Of a stretch of 26,030 bases of DNA, positions 1 to 9,900 are shown piece after piece. The DNA is from Isohypsibius dastychi. Lineage: Eukaryota > Tardigrada > Eutardigrada > Parachela > Isohypsibiidae. Every line of letters starts with the position of its first letter. The stretch's first letter is position 1. Below the pieces are notes generated by a model. That model did no database searches. It was given only the letters and a program-made list of their open reading frames with translations, and was not told the origin of the DNA. Both the position numbers and the translations under genes were made by a program. The DNA lies in the NCBI GenBank assembly GCA_034696485.1, contig JAQIWT010000247.1:1-26030 (forward strand). The letters are read 5' to 3'.

Positions 1-1755
1 CCTCTTGGTTTTTGGGCACCTTCCACCGTCCTGTTTGGGGCGACTTTCTTCGGAATTCGGGGCATGTGAGCCAATGCTTCGCTGGATGTTCGTTTCCGCG
101 ATTCTGAAGATGACGGCTCAACAGAGTCCTTACGGATGCTTCCGGTCTGAGCCTTCGACTGGATTATCTTCCGACGAGCCACCGCCGAGCCTGATGACAC
201 AGTCCCACTTCCGGCACTCTTTGGCTCCGTTCTTTTCACCGGTTCACTTTTGCTGGTCGGTTCAGCCCCATTTCTGGGAACAACTACGTCCTACAAATGA
301 AAAATGCCAATCATCATCGAAAAATCGGTCGCCATCTAATGCTCACCTTCGGAACCATCTGACTGCTTTCCGGGACTTTGATCGTAGGAGGTGAATCATT
401 GTGACTGGGTTTGGCAGTGGTGTTGCCTGGTGGACTCTGAAACAAAAGGCGTGAGATAATTCCGAAGATTGGTCGTTAACGAAAAGCTAAGTACCTCAAC
501 TCGCGGTGCAGAAATGACAGGTGAAGGCAGAACAACAGGCCACTTTGGATCAATCTTATTAACCATCTGATCCAGCTCAAACAGAAACTTCGGATCAAAA
601 AAGTCAACCCAGGTTTGTCGCAGCTTGAACATCGATATCCTAGTCTTTTCATCCGACTAAATAAACGGAGAAATTATAAACTGCGTTCACTAAGAGATCT
701 GATTTCCTAACCTGCTCAAAGATGTGCGAAAAGATAACTCCTAGCCTAGGACGGAAAAATGGCCTGAAATCGACCTTCTTCACATTCTTCAGAATCGAAT
801 CAACAAGATAAAGGGCGGGAAGCTTCTGGACTTGTTGGACCTGTAGAAAATCGACGATAAGAAAACATATCTTCCAACAGCAGCGGAACGAGTCAGAAAA
901 ATTGAAAATTTGCCCTAAAATGACCGAACTAAATTAAATCTCAGCTAGAAAAACTGCCCACTCCCCATCAGTTCAGAATTCGAAACGATTACGTTATAAG
1001 AAAAACCGTCGCTTTTCAAATCGATAACAAAACTGGATATTTCAAACAGGCACATCAACACGGATCCCGAAGTACTGCCCCCTTCGAGTAGTGTTTGAAG
1101 TTGTAAATTAAAAAAGAGCAAGAAGCGCAAAATTTCATAAACATGTGCTTGGAAAAAGCTCCACCTATGGCAACAAAACATGGTGTGACGAAATGAGAGG
1201 GAAAGAAAGCAGAGAAAGAAAAGGCTGACTGCACAAAGCTCGAGATTTTGATCTCGAAAACAGCTTGTTGTTACGCGCCAAGCTTCACCTCGTTCGAGTT
1301 CTTCCGTCACCGTGTGATGTTATGTAGGCGAGACCACGAACAGATGAATGGTAGCGAGAACCATTTCGAGCAACACTACTCCGTTTTATAAATTTAAACA
1401 CAAACAGAGATACTTTCTAAAAATAAATTCTGATTCCGTACATACGCAATCAGCCAACTATTTTACCAGGTTTCAGATCAGAATTATCACAGACTAAGAT
1501 ATCAGATTTCAAAGATTCAAATACATCCTAGAACATAGTAAGAACCTGATGGATATGCCTTTCGATGATCGCGACGAGTTGAGCTCCCTGATGAAAATTT
1601 TCCTCCGCCAGCATTGTGAGCATGTTGATGTGAGGCTTGCTGTTCATGTTGAGATCCATCAGACTTTCTCGATAGGATTCCAATTCCTCACTTGCTGCCG
1701 TAACATCTGGAGATGAACTGGGGTTCTGAATGGCTCTTGACATCGTCATGGCCAT
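1..1755 (-). CDS. PCF11: PCF11 pre-mRNA cleavage complex II protein, 5' part (partial, runs off the left edge)
   Basis: Pcf11 binds the phosphorylated C-terminal domain of RNA polymerase II and takes part in mRNA 3'-end cleavage and transcription termination in the nucleus. Exons read on the minus strand: 1546-1755, 712-840, 495-656, 347-436 and <1-290, all joined in phase 0 (293 codons visible). The CTD-interacting domain (CID) fills about residues 20-150. Its signature stretches NSKPHINMLTMLAEEN, LPALYLVDSILKN, MFKLRQTWVDFF and KIDPKWPV match animal Pcf11 closely. After the CID comes a Ser/Lys/Pro-rich, probably disordered region, as in the family. The rest of the protein lies left of base 1. 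I chose the ATG at 1753-1755, which gives a leader of about 20 residues as in homologues; two further in-frame ATGs follow within five codons. The frame stays open upstream to about 1935, so a longer N-terminus is possible. The gene is co-directional with NAA15. Confidence 0.93.
841..1545 (-). other. Long first coding intron of PCF11 (705 nt)
   Basis: This intron splits the CID between HIHQ and VQQVQKLP. Donor GTTCTTAC ends at 1545 and acceptor TTTCTACAG ends at 841. It is about ten times longer than the other PCF11 introns (54-58 nt). Its reading frames show nothing family-like and I see no RNA gene in it. Confidence 0.8.
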
Positions 1756-1850
1756 GAATGCTCCTAGCCAGATATTTTCCCGAAAAGATGACGATAGGCC
1801 GAGCAGATGAGTTCCTCCAAGTGCGTATTCCTGCTTCTCCTCAACAGAAA

Positions 1851-1860
1851 CTGAAAAAAG
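1851..1860 (-). other. Possible 3' splice or trans-splice acceptor ahead of PCF11
   Basis: On the minus strand this reads CTTTTTTCAG, a strong acceptor 95 nt upstream of the chosen ATG. It could receive a 5' UTR exon, an N-terminal coding exon or, if the organism trans-splices, a spliced leader. There is no direct evidence to choose between these. Confidence 0.35.
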
Positions 1861-2552
1861 ATCTGATATTACCAAATATCCAAATGAATCGATCAACAGA
1901 TGGGAGGTAGATAGCATCAAAATTACACAATTCAAAACAAAAGGTCACATAAACTCAATGAATGAAGACATACCTGATTTCAACTAGGTCGCACCAATTC
2001 CTTCCATCAACGTCGAAGAATTTACATCCAGAATCGTATTTATGGGAGTATGTGGCTGGCTCTGAAAAGATAGCCGACGAGTGGCGAATTCTTAGAACGG
2101 ATTTGGATTGAAAATTCAGAAAATGAAGTACTGCGATGCAACTGCGCAACGTGCATTTTCCTATTCAGGTGGTTGCCGAGCCCTGGCGTAACTCAAACTG
2201 GCTCAACCCAATGAAACGGACTCATTGACCCCATTGGTCCTATCGTGATGCATCTTTTGCCCCTTCATTTATAGAGCTCCGCCGTCACAGTCCAGGCTAG
2301 CCCATGCTGTCGCTCATCATACCCACTCAGCCATTTGGCATGGGCCCATACCATGCCAAGCGAATTCTTCCAATCGGGATTTTGGGAACGACAAACCCTA
2401 CCAGTACCAGTTTCTATGAATTTGTGAAATGGAACACTTCCGACCATCAAAGTTCCTTTCATTGACCAAAACCACCAAATCTCCGCAACCTGAGCAATCA
2501 CCGCGGGACAAAAAAATCGGTAATACACAGAAACCAGAAATCCAAACATTAG
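1861..2552. other. Intergenic spacer between NAA15 3' end and PCF11
   Basis: About 700 bp between two co-directional minus-strand genes, presumably holding the PCF11 promoter or an intercistronic region. The open frames here (for example minus 1955-2149) show no family resemblance or splice-supported structure. No RNA gene was seen. Confidence 0.5.
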
Positions 2553-2558
2553 TTTATT
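2553..2558 (-). terminator. Polyadenylation signal of NAA15
   Basis: Plus strand TTTATT, which is AATAAA on the minus strand, lies about 38 nt past the NAA15 stop codon (2596-2598). This is a canonical poly(A) signal at a sensible distance and implies a very short 3' UTR. Confidence 0.6.
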
Positions 2559-2595
2559 AAAAAACAAATGGTCAAAGCTACGAAACAACAGCAGC

Positions 2596-5500
2596 TTAAA
2601 CGGGTAGTGAGTTGTCCGGGGCACCATTACAAGGAGGAGATGCCGATGCAACAAAAGATTTTACAGAGGCCAAAGCCTCTTGTGCAATATCGTACACCGA
2701 ATCATGTCCGCCATTTACCGGTTGCTCTGGAAACAGAAAGCATTAAAAGCTTTTCCAACAAGATTTCGTTTATACGACCATTACCAAATTTCAAACACAT
2801 AGCTCGATATTCTCCGATTTTTGGATGAGAAGGCTTAAGTTCCATCAGTCTCAACAACGATTTCACAGCCAGAGCAAGTTTTCCTGTAAAATGTCAAGCT
2901 GAATCTCATTCTCATGTATCATAGGCCGAAATAACCGGATACCTTTGCGATAGTACGTTTGAAAAATCACTTCATGTAGATCAGCGCGAGCAATTTCCAA
3001 ACCCAGCAAAGGTCGAAGAAATCTGCACGCCTCTTCCAGTGGGTCTTCCGGCTAAAATTGACGTAATTCCATCATCAGCATGTTTTTTTACGTTTTTGGC
3101 AACATACGCTACCTTTGCCAGCTTTTCCGGTATCAGATCGTCTTTCTGCGTAGCAATAGGCTCATCATCGTCTTTCTTAACCTTTGTTTGAGCTTTGTTC
3201 TTCTCGAGTGCTTCCTGTTGGACTCGCTCACTTTCTGCCTTCTTCTTGGCTTTCCGTTGCTTGTTTTTCGCTTTTCGTCTTTCCGTGGCTGACAACGATG
3301 GATCTGTGCTGCTATCATCGTCGTCAGAGTCAGCAGGCTGCTTCTCGTGAATTTGGAGATAAATCTATTAGACCGAAAATGAAAATAACACATCCACTTA
3401 TCAAAACAGCCGGAAGTCACCTCTGCAGCTAAAACAGCAGCGTCCACATAGAATTTGTGCTGTCGAATTGTATCTTCGGTGCGAATGAGGGTCACATAAC
3501 TTCTGATAGTCGATTTACGTAAACAATACGCGTGAAAATCAAGCTGGTCATCCACGATATCCATGAAATGCTAAAAAGGTCACATTAGTGTCTCAAGTTG
3601 AAAATCCAGCGAACAACCCAAAATAATCCTACCCGATCAATAACATGCAAAAGGCGAAGTGCTTCACCGAACTTCCCCAAACGCCGAAGAGCTCGAGCAC
3701 TTTCTGTCATGTACCAAAAGCACTGCATATCACACAGGATGTCCGAAGCTTTCACTCCTTCCTAAGTAATACAAGCAGATAATTCTGGTCAGATACTGAA
3801 CTGAAACGTTTCGAAAAAATACCCTCGTAAATTTGGTCAAAATGCCTTCCGCTCGTTCGATTTGGTTGGCCCGTAATAAATACTTTCCAGCCTTGTAGTT
3901 GATGTACCTATCCGATGTGTCCAAGGATTGTGCTTCATCCATGCAGTTTGCAGCTTCCTCAAGCTGGCCGAGATGCTGTGATATAATACATGGCATGAAA
4001 CGTTTCGCAAAAACTAAGCCGTTTGACGAACCTTGAGAATTTTCGCTTTGAAAGAATAAGCTTCAACCAGCGTCGGGGTGTGCTCGATGGCGAAATTTAT
4101 GAACTGCGATGCCTGTTCGAAATCTTCTTTTCGGTCATAATGTTGAGCAAGAAAATAAAACAACCACAAGAGCGTGCTCGCTGGAGGATCACTTTCTGTA
4201 AAACAGACCGTGGATATTCCGAATGATGAACATTATTCCTGACTACCTTCATTTCCGACACTTCCTTCTTCTGACTTCAACAGCTCGAAAAAATCCTTGA
4301 TCACGTCTTCAATGATCGCGGCCTGAAGTCCAAACAGTATGGGGGGTAACCATATTAACAGCCTTATTAATTTGATCGAAAATAACCTTTTCTTCGTCTT
4401 CGTAGAGTATCCTGACATCGTTGAACAAAGAAGGAATTCCTTTCTGCAACCCTTTCCAAAGGTATTCTTTTACGAGTTGCCTGAACTGCTCCCCTGAAAA
4501 AAGTACCTTTCACACCACAATACTTCAGTATCTGAGACGTGCTTACCATGGGTCAACGTCAAGGGAATTTTAAAAGCAGTTCGTGAGGTTGGATCTTCGG
4601 TTTGAATTCTTTGGCAAAACGAAAGAAGATCGGGATACTTTTCATCTAGACACACAGCATCGTTGAAATCGCCGAACAGATCCATTTTTGCGAATTGTTT
4701 TACCCAGCGGAAATGTAATCTGCTTGTAGTAGCTCCAATTTTCACCGTTTCTTTGAATCAACGAAACAAGTATATCGTTCGCATCCTTGATCCGATTAAC
4801 CCCAAGACATGCCTTGGCTATAAAATTTCAAGTTATAAGAAAACTATGGATCCAAAAATATATTATATTCTTCCTACCTCTTCCTTCCAAAAGAGCGACG
4901 TGATCATAGACGTAACTTTCATATCTCATCGAATGGTCGATAGCATCCTGATATTGTCCAGCTTCCAACATCAAATCAATTTGGTACAAAATGTACTCTC
5001 CATATTCCACGTCACAATCTTCGGCTCTTTCAGGATGTGCGAGTTTTCGACATTCTTCCATAACACGGATAGCCAGCGTAACATCGCCTTGAAGATGAAG
5101 AGCGACTGCGTAAGCCAGCCAGTGGCTTCTTTGGGCAGGGCGCAATACGGCCAACTTGTAGCGAGTATCCCGAAACCCTTCCAAATCCCGAAGCTGGATC
5201 TGCAAGGTTGCGAGATCGCGAAGAATCTGGATATTCTCCTATATGAAGCCAAAAAAGGGCTGATGGCAGCTTACGTATCATTTCCGGCGCATCGAAAATT
5301 ACCTTGTCGTACTTCAACGCGTTCACGTAGCATTTCATCGCTTCCTCATATTTTTTATCACCTCGTTGCAAAAGCCCATAGATATGCCAACCTAAACGAG
5401 GAACATCAATCGGAACCATTTAATTTGCGGTTCATATCACCACTCACAAACATAGCTCTTGAGGTCGTTCTTCAAGCCGCGCCTGACATCATCGTAAGCC

Positions 5501-5896
5501 TCCTCCTTTCTTCCAAGATAATTTAATGTAAGACCTCTCATGGCCAATGTTTCTGGAGAACAAACCGCGTCAAGTTGAGCGTCCAATGAAATACATTCCG
5601 TAAGAAACAAACCTCCGTGATCTGTGCATTTCGGATTCGAAAGAATCTGCTTGGCGATTTTCAGTGCCATTTTATACTGCTTCTGCTCGTACATTTTCTG
5701 AAATAAACAACCAATCAGATCGATGAGGACCAAAAACAAGCCGCTGAAAAACTGAAGGTAAACATTCAAATAACTTCCGAATTCGGAAGAAGGTGAGGAG
5801 TTAGACTATGAGAGAACGACATACCAACAGGCGTTTGAACAAAGTGTGTTCCTTTGGAGGCAAGCTAGACTGGTGATTTTCAGCGATGCCAGTCAT
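2596..5896 (-). CDS. NAA15: N-alpha-acetyltransferase 15, NatA auxiliary subunit (complete, 17 exons, 764 aa)
   Basis: NAA15 is the TPR-repeat scaffold that holds the catalytic NAA10 on the ribosome; NatA acetylates protein N-termini exposed by removal of the initiator Met. Exons (minus): 5825-5896, 5613-5697, 5448-5552, 5303-5391, 4878-5238, 4704-4817, 4547-4645, 4387-4493, 4247-4322, 4032-4195, 3823-3975, 3633-3761, 3421-3570, 3113-3364, 2943-3051, 2785-2883 and 2596-2726. They sum to 2295 nt with phase kept throughout. Landmarks: [13 protein letters not shown] at the start, [75 protein letters not shown], the Lys/Arg-rich stretch [14 protein letters not shown] and [16 protein letters not shown]. 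Most introns are 51-64 nt; the first is 127 nt. The protein ends about 100 residues earlier than the human one (866 aa): the far C-terminal helices are missing or diverged. NAA38 lies divergently across 588 bp. Confidence 0.96.
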
Positions 5897-6484
5897 CTTG
5901 AAGGCCGTGGAGTATCCGGAAAAGGAAGAACTTGTGATCCAGATTCCAAATCAAACAAAACCGGGATGCGGGTCAGCTGGTTGGCTAAATATCCCAACAA
6001 CCAGCCAGGTTGCAAATTCGCAGGACTACAAAACAGTGAATGCGAAAGACATCAACATCAATAAGAAAGGAACGGTTAAGGAGAACTGAAGTACAGTAAC
6101 TTGCTGGTTTTCTGAATTTAACTCGACTCGAAAATACGACTGGACGGAAATGAGGACCCCTTGATTGCTGGAACAGATGCAACAGACCTATCGGAAACAG
6201 TTGGCCGGTTTCTAGTCAGTTGTGGTCCATTCCATAGCTGTAGTTCACCCACGAACCGACCATTATTTTAGCTTCAGCTTGGTACTTTGCCATGGTTTGT
6301 CAGGCTCCCGCTAGCGCGTGCTCAAACCAAAACAAACGAAAAGAACGAATTTGGAAGTAGAATTTCCAGTTGATTAATTTATTCCTGTCTATGTATGTAT
6401 AAGTGTTTTATGATTTTTGGCGTCATTTACAAATAATTTATCGTTGACCTCCACTGCAGTTCGTTATACTGCATAATTATCTGC
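5897..6484. promoter_or_regulatory. Shared divergent promoter region of NAA15 and NAA38
   Basis: This 588-bp interval separates the start codons of two head-to-head genes, so both promoters must lie here. No TATA box is evident at a fixed distance. CCACTGCAG ending at 6459 could be an acceptor 25 nt before the NAA38 ATG, and CTTCAAG directly abuts the NAA15 ATG on the minus strand. An open plus-strand frame at 5886-6089 overlaps the NAA15 start and shows no family resemblance. The promoter role is inferred from gene layout only. Confidence 0.55.
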
Positions 6485-6844
6485 ATGGAAAAGCCAGCGG
6501 ATTCACCAGCGATTTCAGAAGAGAACTGTTCGACTGATGCGAAGGAGCTAAAAGGAAACCACGTGCAGTTTTTAACACCTGGGAGACAGCAAATTACGCA
6601 ACTGTTTAATCGCGATCTGAAAGTTGTGCTTGTTGATGATCGGGTTATTATTGGAACATTTCTCTGCACGGATCGAGACCAGAACATAATACTCGGCGGC
6701 GCGAATGAATACGAAAGCGAAGAAGAATTTTCGCACGGTTCTCAGGAACCGCGACTTCTTGGACTTGCTATGGTGAATGGACGGAATGTTAAGTCAATGA
6801 TGGCTGAGAAAGTTGCATCAGAATGTGAGTTATTCCTTCATTAG
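6485..6844 (+). CDS. NAA38: N-alpha-acetyltransferase 38, NatC auxiliary Sm-like subunit (LSMD1)
   Basis: NAA38 is the small Sm-fold subunit of NatC (with NAA30 and NAA35), which acetylates Met-hydrophobic N-termini on ribosomes. The protein has an acidic leader of about 35 residues, then an LSm domain. Sm1 reads NRDLKVVLVDDRVIIGTFLC followed by TDRDQNIILGGANEY; Sm2 reads EPRLLGLAMVNGRNVKSM. The pairs TDRDxNxILG and EPRxLGLAMV are hallmarks of NAA38 rather than of spliceosomal LSm proteins. Read without splicing, the frame ends at TAG 6842-6844 (119 aa; human 125). However, a good donor (GAAT|GTGAGT, 6825) and acceptor (TTTTTTTCCAG, 6877) bound a 53-nt intron. Splicing there joins T to AG and makes a TAG stop straight after VASE. 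Using the next AG (6879) would instead extend the frame to 7004. The exact C-terminus is therefore open. The next gene starts about 93 bp on. Confidence 0.9.
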   Translation: MEKPADSPAISEENCSTDAKELKGNHVQFLTPGRQQITQLFNRDLKVVLVDDRVIIGTFLCTDRDQNIILGGANEYESEEEFSHGSQEPRLLGLAMVNGRNVKSMMAEKVASECELFLH

Positions 6845-6877
6845 ATCGCAGTTCTCATTTAGCTTCTTTTTTTCCAG
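6825..6877 (+). other. Intron or outron at the NAA38-PHKB junction (53 nt, T|AG split stop)
   Basis: GTGAGTTATT at the left and TTCTTTTTTTCCAG at the right form a textbook intron of the length usual in this window. The acceptor carries one of the best pyrimidine tracts seen here. Cis-splicing makes a split TAG stop for NAA38. Alternatively the acceptor could take a spliced leader for PHKB, whose ATG lies 60 nt downstream. Confidence 0.55.
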
Positions 6878-6903
6878 AGGTTCCAGTGGAATATTTAATT
6901 TTG

Positions 6904-6927
6904 TTGATTTGCTTCGAGGCAAATCAA
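6904..6927 (+). promoter_or_regulatory. Perfect 9-bp hairpin just upstream of the PHKB start codon
   Basis: TTGATTTGC (6904-6912) and GCAAATCAA (6919-6927) are exact reverse complements around the 6-nt loop TTCGAG. The stem ends 10 nt before the PHKB ATG at 6938. Within the inferred PHKB leader it could slow initiation or act as an intercistronic signal. The fold is seen in the sequence; the role is inferred. Confidence 0.5.
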
Positions 6928-6937
6928 ATTTTCGAAC

Positions 6938-9900
6938 ATGGCTTCTGCTGCAATTTTGCCCCCGTTGCGACGTGCTCGAGCAGTTTCGGGATCTTTCATG
7001 TTGACAAGCGAGCTAACCAGGCAGCATTTGTTACGTGAAACGGAATCAAGACGTTCTGTAGCTGTGCCGGATGACAGTGCTCCTGGATATGCTTCACTGG
7101 GGAGTCCATCTTCATCTGTTACATCTACCGTTTCTAGTCCGACCTCAGATTACAAGCACGTTATATCCCGTCTGGATATCTATTACTCCATGGGTTTGCA
7201 GATTTCTTTTATTTTTCCAGCTTATATGGACTTCATGACTGGTAATTTCATTTCAGTGAAACGTCAGATTTTACGATTTCAAAACGAGGCCCTGGGACTT
7301 TATGTGACGGAACAGGCCGGAGGTCAGGATGGGCATGTTCGGGATATGATTTATGCAAATGCTACGGTTTGGGCCGTGAGTATTGTGGACACTTTTCATG
7401 TTTGTTTTGGAATTGCAAAATATTGTTGTTGTTAATGTTATTAATATTAATATTCAAATAGTAATAATTTACAAATAAGTGTTATTTATTTACAGTTGTC
7501 ACGAGCATACAAGCGTATCGATAACGACAATGGACGAGCGAATGAACTTGGTCAATGTGGTGAGCATCAAGTTGCCATCTAATTTTTTGCATGCTGTGAA
7601 TTCGTTTTGCAGCTGTAAAGTGCATGCGCGGAATTTTGTATTGCTGGATGAATCAAGCAGATCTCTTGGAGAAATTCAAGAATGATCAGAACCCCAAATT
7701 CGCGCTCCATTGTCGCTTCAAAGTGGTGGACGGCGATCCCATCGACGATCCGGATTATCATCACCTACAGATCGACGTTGTGGCGCTCTACCTGTTGTTT
7801 TTGACACAAATGATCGAATCTTCGTTGAAAATCATATACACCATGGAAGAGGTGCATTTCATTCAGAATCTGGTATTTTATTTGGAGAGAGCTTACCGGA
7901 CACCGGTAAATTTATCGGCAAAAAATTGCGCTGCGAACACATTACCTGATTTCTACCTAGGATTTCGGAATGTGGGAGCGGGGTGACAAATATAATACTG
8001 GGAATCCAGAGCTCCATGCTAGGTGAGTGTTTGTGTTGGTTTATTTGGCCTTCCGTTTCGTGTATTTAATTGTAACGGTATTCAGTTCGATCGGAATGGC
8101 TAAAGTCGCGCTTGAAAGCATCAACGGATTTAACCTATTTGGGGAACATGGAGCGTCGTGGTCAGTTGTGTACGTGGATGTCGACGCTCATAACCGTAAT
8201 CGTACTACTTTGGAGACCATGCTACCGCGAGAATCTAGTTCGAAGGTGGGGAACATACATTCAACTCCCAAATTGTCGGAAATGTGAATTTTAACGCAAC
8301 TAGGTTCTTGTTGCAGAATACTGACGCTTCCTTGATCCCGACTTTAAGCTATCCATGTTTCGCTGTCCACAAGCCAGTCGTTTTCAAGGCAACGATGGAC
8401 AAAATGCAGCGTAAATTGCTCGGTAGGAAGGACTTAGTTGCATGGTTTCTGTGATCAGTGAGCGTTTAATGGTTTTTTGTTTGTTCAGGAAAATATGGAT
8501 TCAAACGTTACTTAAGAGACGGTGAGCTTGCTGGTTGAATGTTTTTTGTCTTTAAAAAAATCCTTTTTTGTGGCTGAAGGTTACGGTACCGCGATCGAGC
8601 CCAAAAACAGGAGTTACTATGATCCTTCGATCATCAAAGAGTTTGACGGAATCGAATGTGAATGGCCCATCTTCTTTGTTTATCTTATCATCGATGGGGT
8701 CAGGCTTTCTTGCTTCCTCAGCGAACATATCATTTTACTTATTGGTTCAAAGGTGTTTCATGGCGATACCGATCAAGTCGAGAATTTCCAGAAACTGCTT
8801 GAGCCGTTGTTGAAAGAAGGATTCGATGGGGATGTCATTCTGCCAAGATATTATTACGTTCCCGAAGATTTCATCGAAGCTGAAAGAGAAAATCCGGGTA
8901 GTCAGGAACGGCTTCACAGCTCGGAAGATCCGGATGGAGAAGGAGATATTTTCATCTGGGGCCAAGCGTTATTCATAATATCCCAGCTGCTGGTCGAAGG
9001 TTTGATTCATCCCAATGAACTCGACCCGCTTCGTCGATATACACCGGCTGCCCAGCGTCCAGCGAAGAAAACACGTTATAGTTCCTTCTCGAGTTCAGTT
9101 CCTTCTGACTTGGCTGTTCAAGTGGCATTGGTTTCGGAATCTGTTCGATTGCAAGCCATATTGGCCACATACGGCGTCCAAACGCAAACACCGCATCAAA
9201 TTGAACCGATCCAGATTTGGGCGCCGCGAGATTTGACGGAAGTTTATTCGAAACTTGGCCACGAAGAAAAGTTGGGGCTAAACGGGAGACCAAGACGTCC
9301 ATTCGGTCCCTTGAGCACAGTAAGGTTACACGTCAAAAATATTTTCGCGTTTTTTATTTTGATAGTGTTTTTTTGCAGTCAAAAATTTACCGAGTCGGTG
9401 GACAAACAGCCATTTGTTATCCACTATTTTTCGAAATCTCAGACTTCTATCTCTCACATGGTTGGTACCGAATGCTCGGACTTCAACAGAAATTATTACT
9501 AATTGTGGTTTCTTTTCAAGATCAATCCATGCTCATGGACAATATCCGGAATGGTAAGTGATTGTGAGCTGCGAATAATGGTTTTTTGGTCATCCATAGT
9601 TTGCCGGATAATTGAAATGTCATCTGAAAACATGGCTTTTTAAAAATTCTTCCTTATCTGAATCAGCTTTTACAGTGTATTTGTCCTCTTTAGGTATAGC
9701 CTTTCTCGCCAGTCGCTGGAAACTACACGGTCGCCCAACCCTATTGTGCCTGGTACGTGAGGAAATGATCAGAGGTCCACAATGTGCGGACATGCTCAAG
9801 TTGCTCGTCAGTCTTCGTCACGGAGAATGTAACGGAGTTCGCGTCCGGACTGGTTTTCTCCAGAATTTCGTTGCTTCTTCTTGCGTTGAACATTTGGATT

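Noticed and set aside
5-394. Open plus-strand frame of 129 codons at the left edge
   Set aside because: It lies antisense to PCF11 exons whose family match and splice phases are clear.
1755-2596. NAA15-PCF11 operon
   Set aside because: The genes are co-directional, but about 840 bp separate the NAA15 stop from the PCF11 start and NAA15 has its own nearby AATAAA; an operon is not supported by spacing.
2265-2828. Open frames on both strands around the NAA15 3' end
   Set aside because: They cover the last NAA15 exon, its poly(A) signal and spacer; no family resemblance.
4663-5526. 287-codon plus-strand open frame
   Set aside because: It is antisense to five NAA15 exons and its protein resembles nothing; its length comes from the codon bias of the real strand.
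5846-6089. Two overlapping plus-strand frames at the NAA15 start
   Set aside because: They overlap the NAA15 first exon and divergent promoter and show no domain or splice support.
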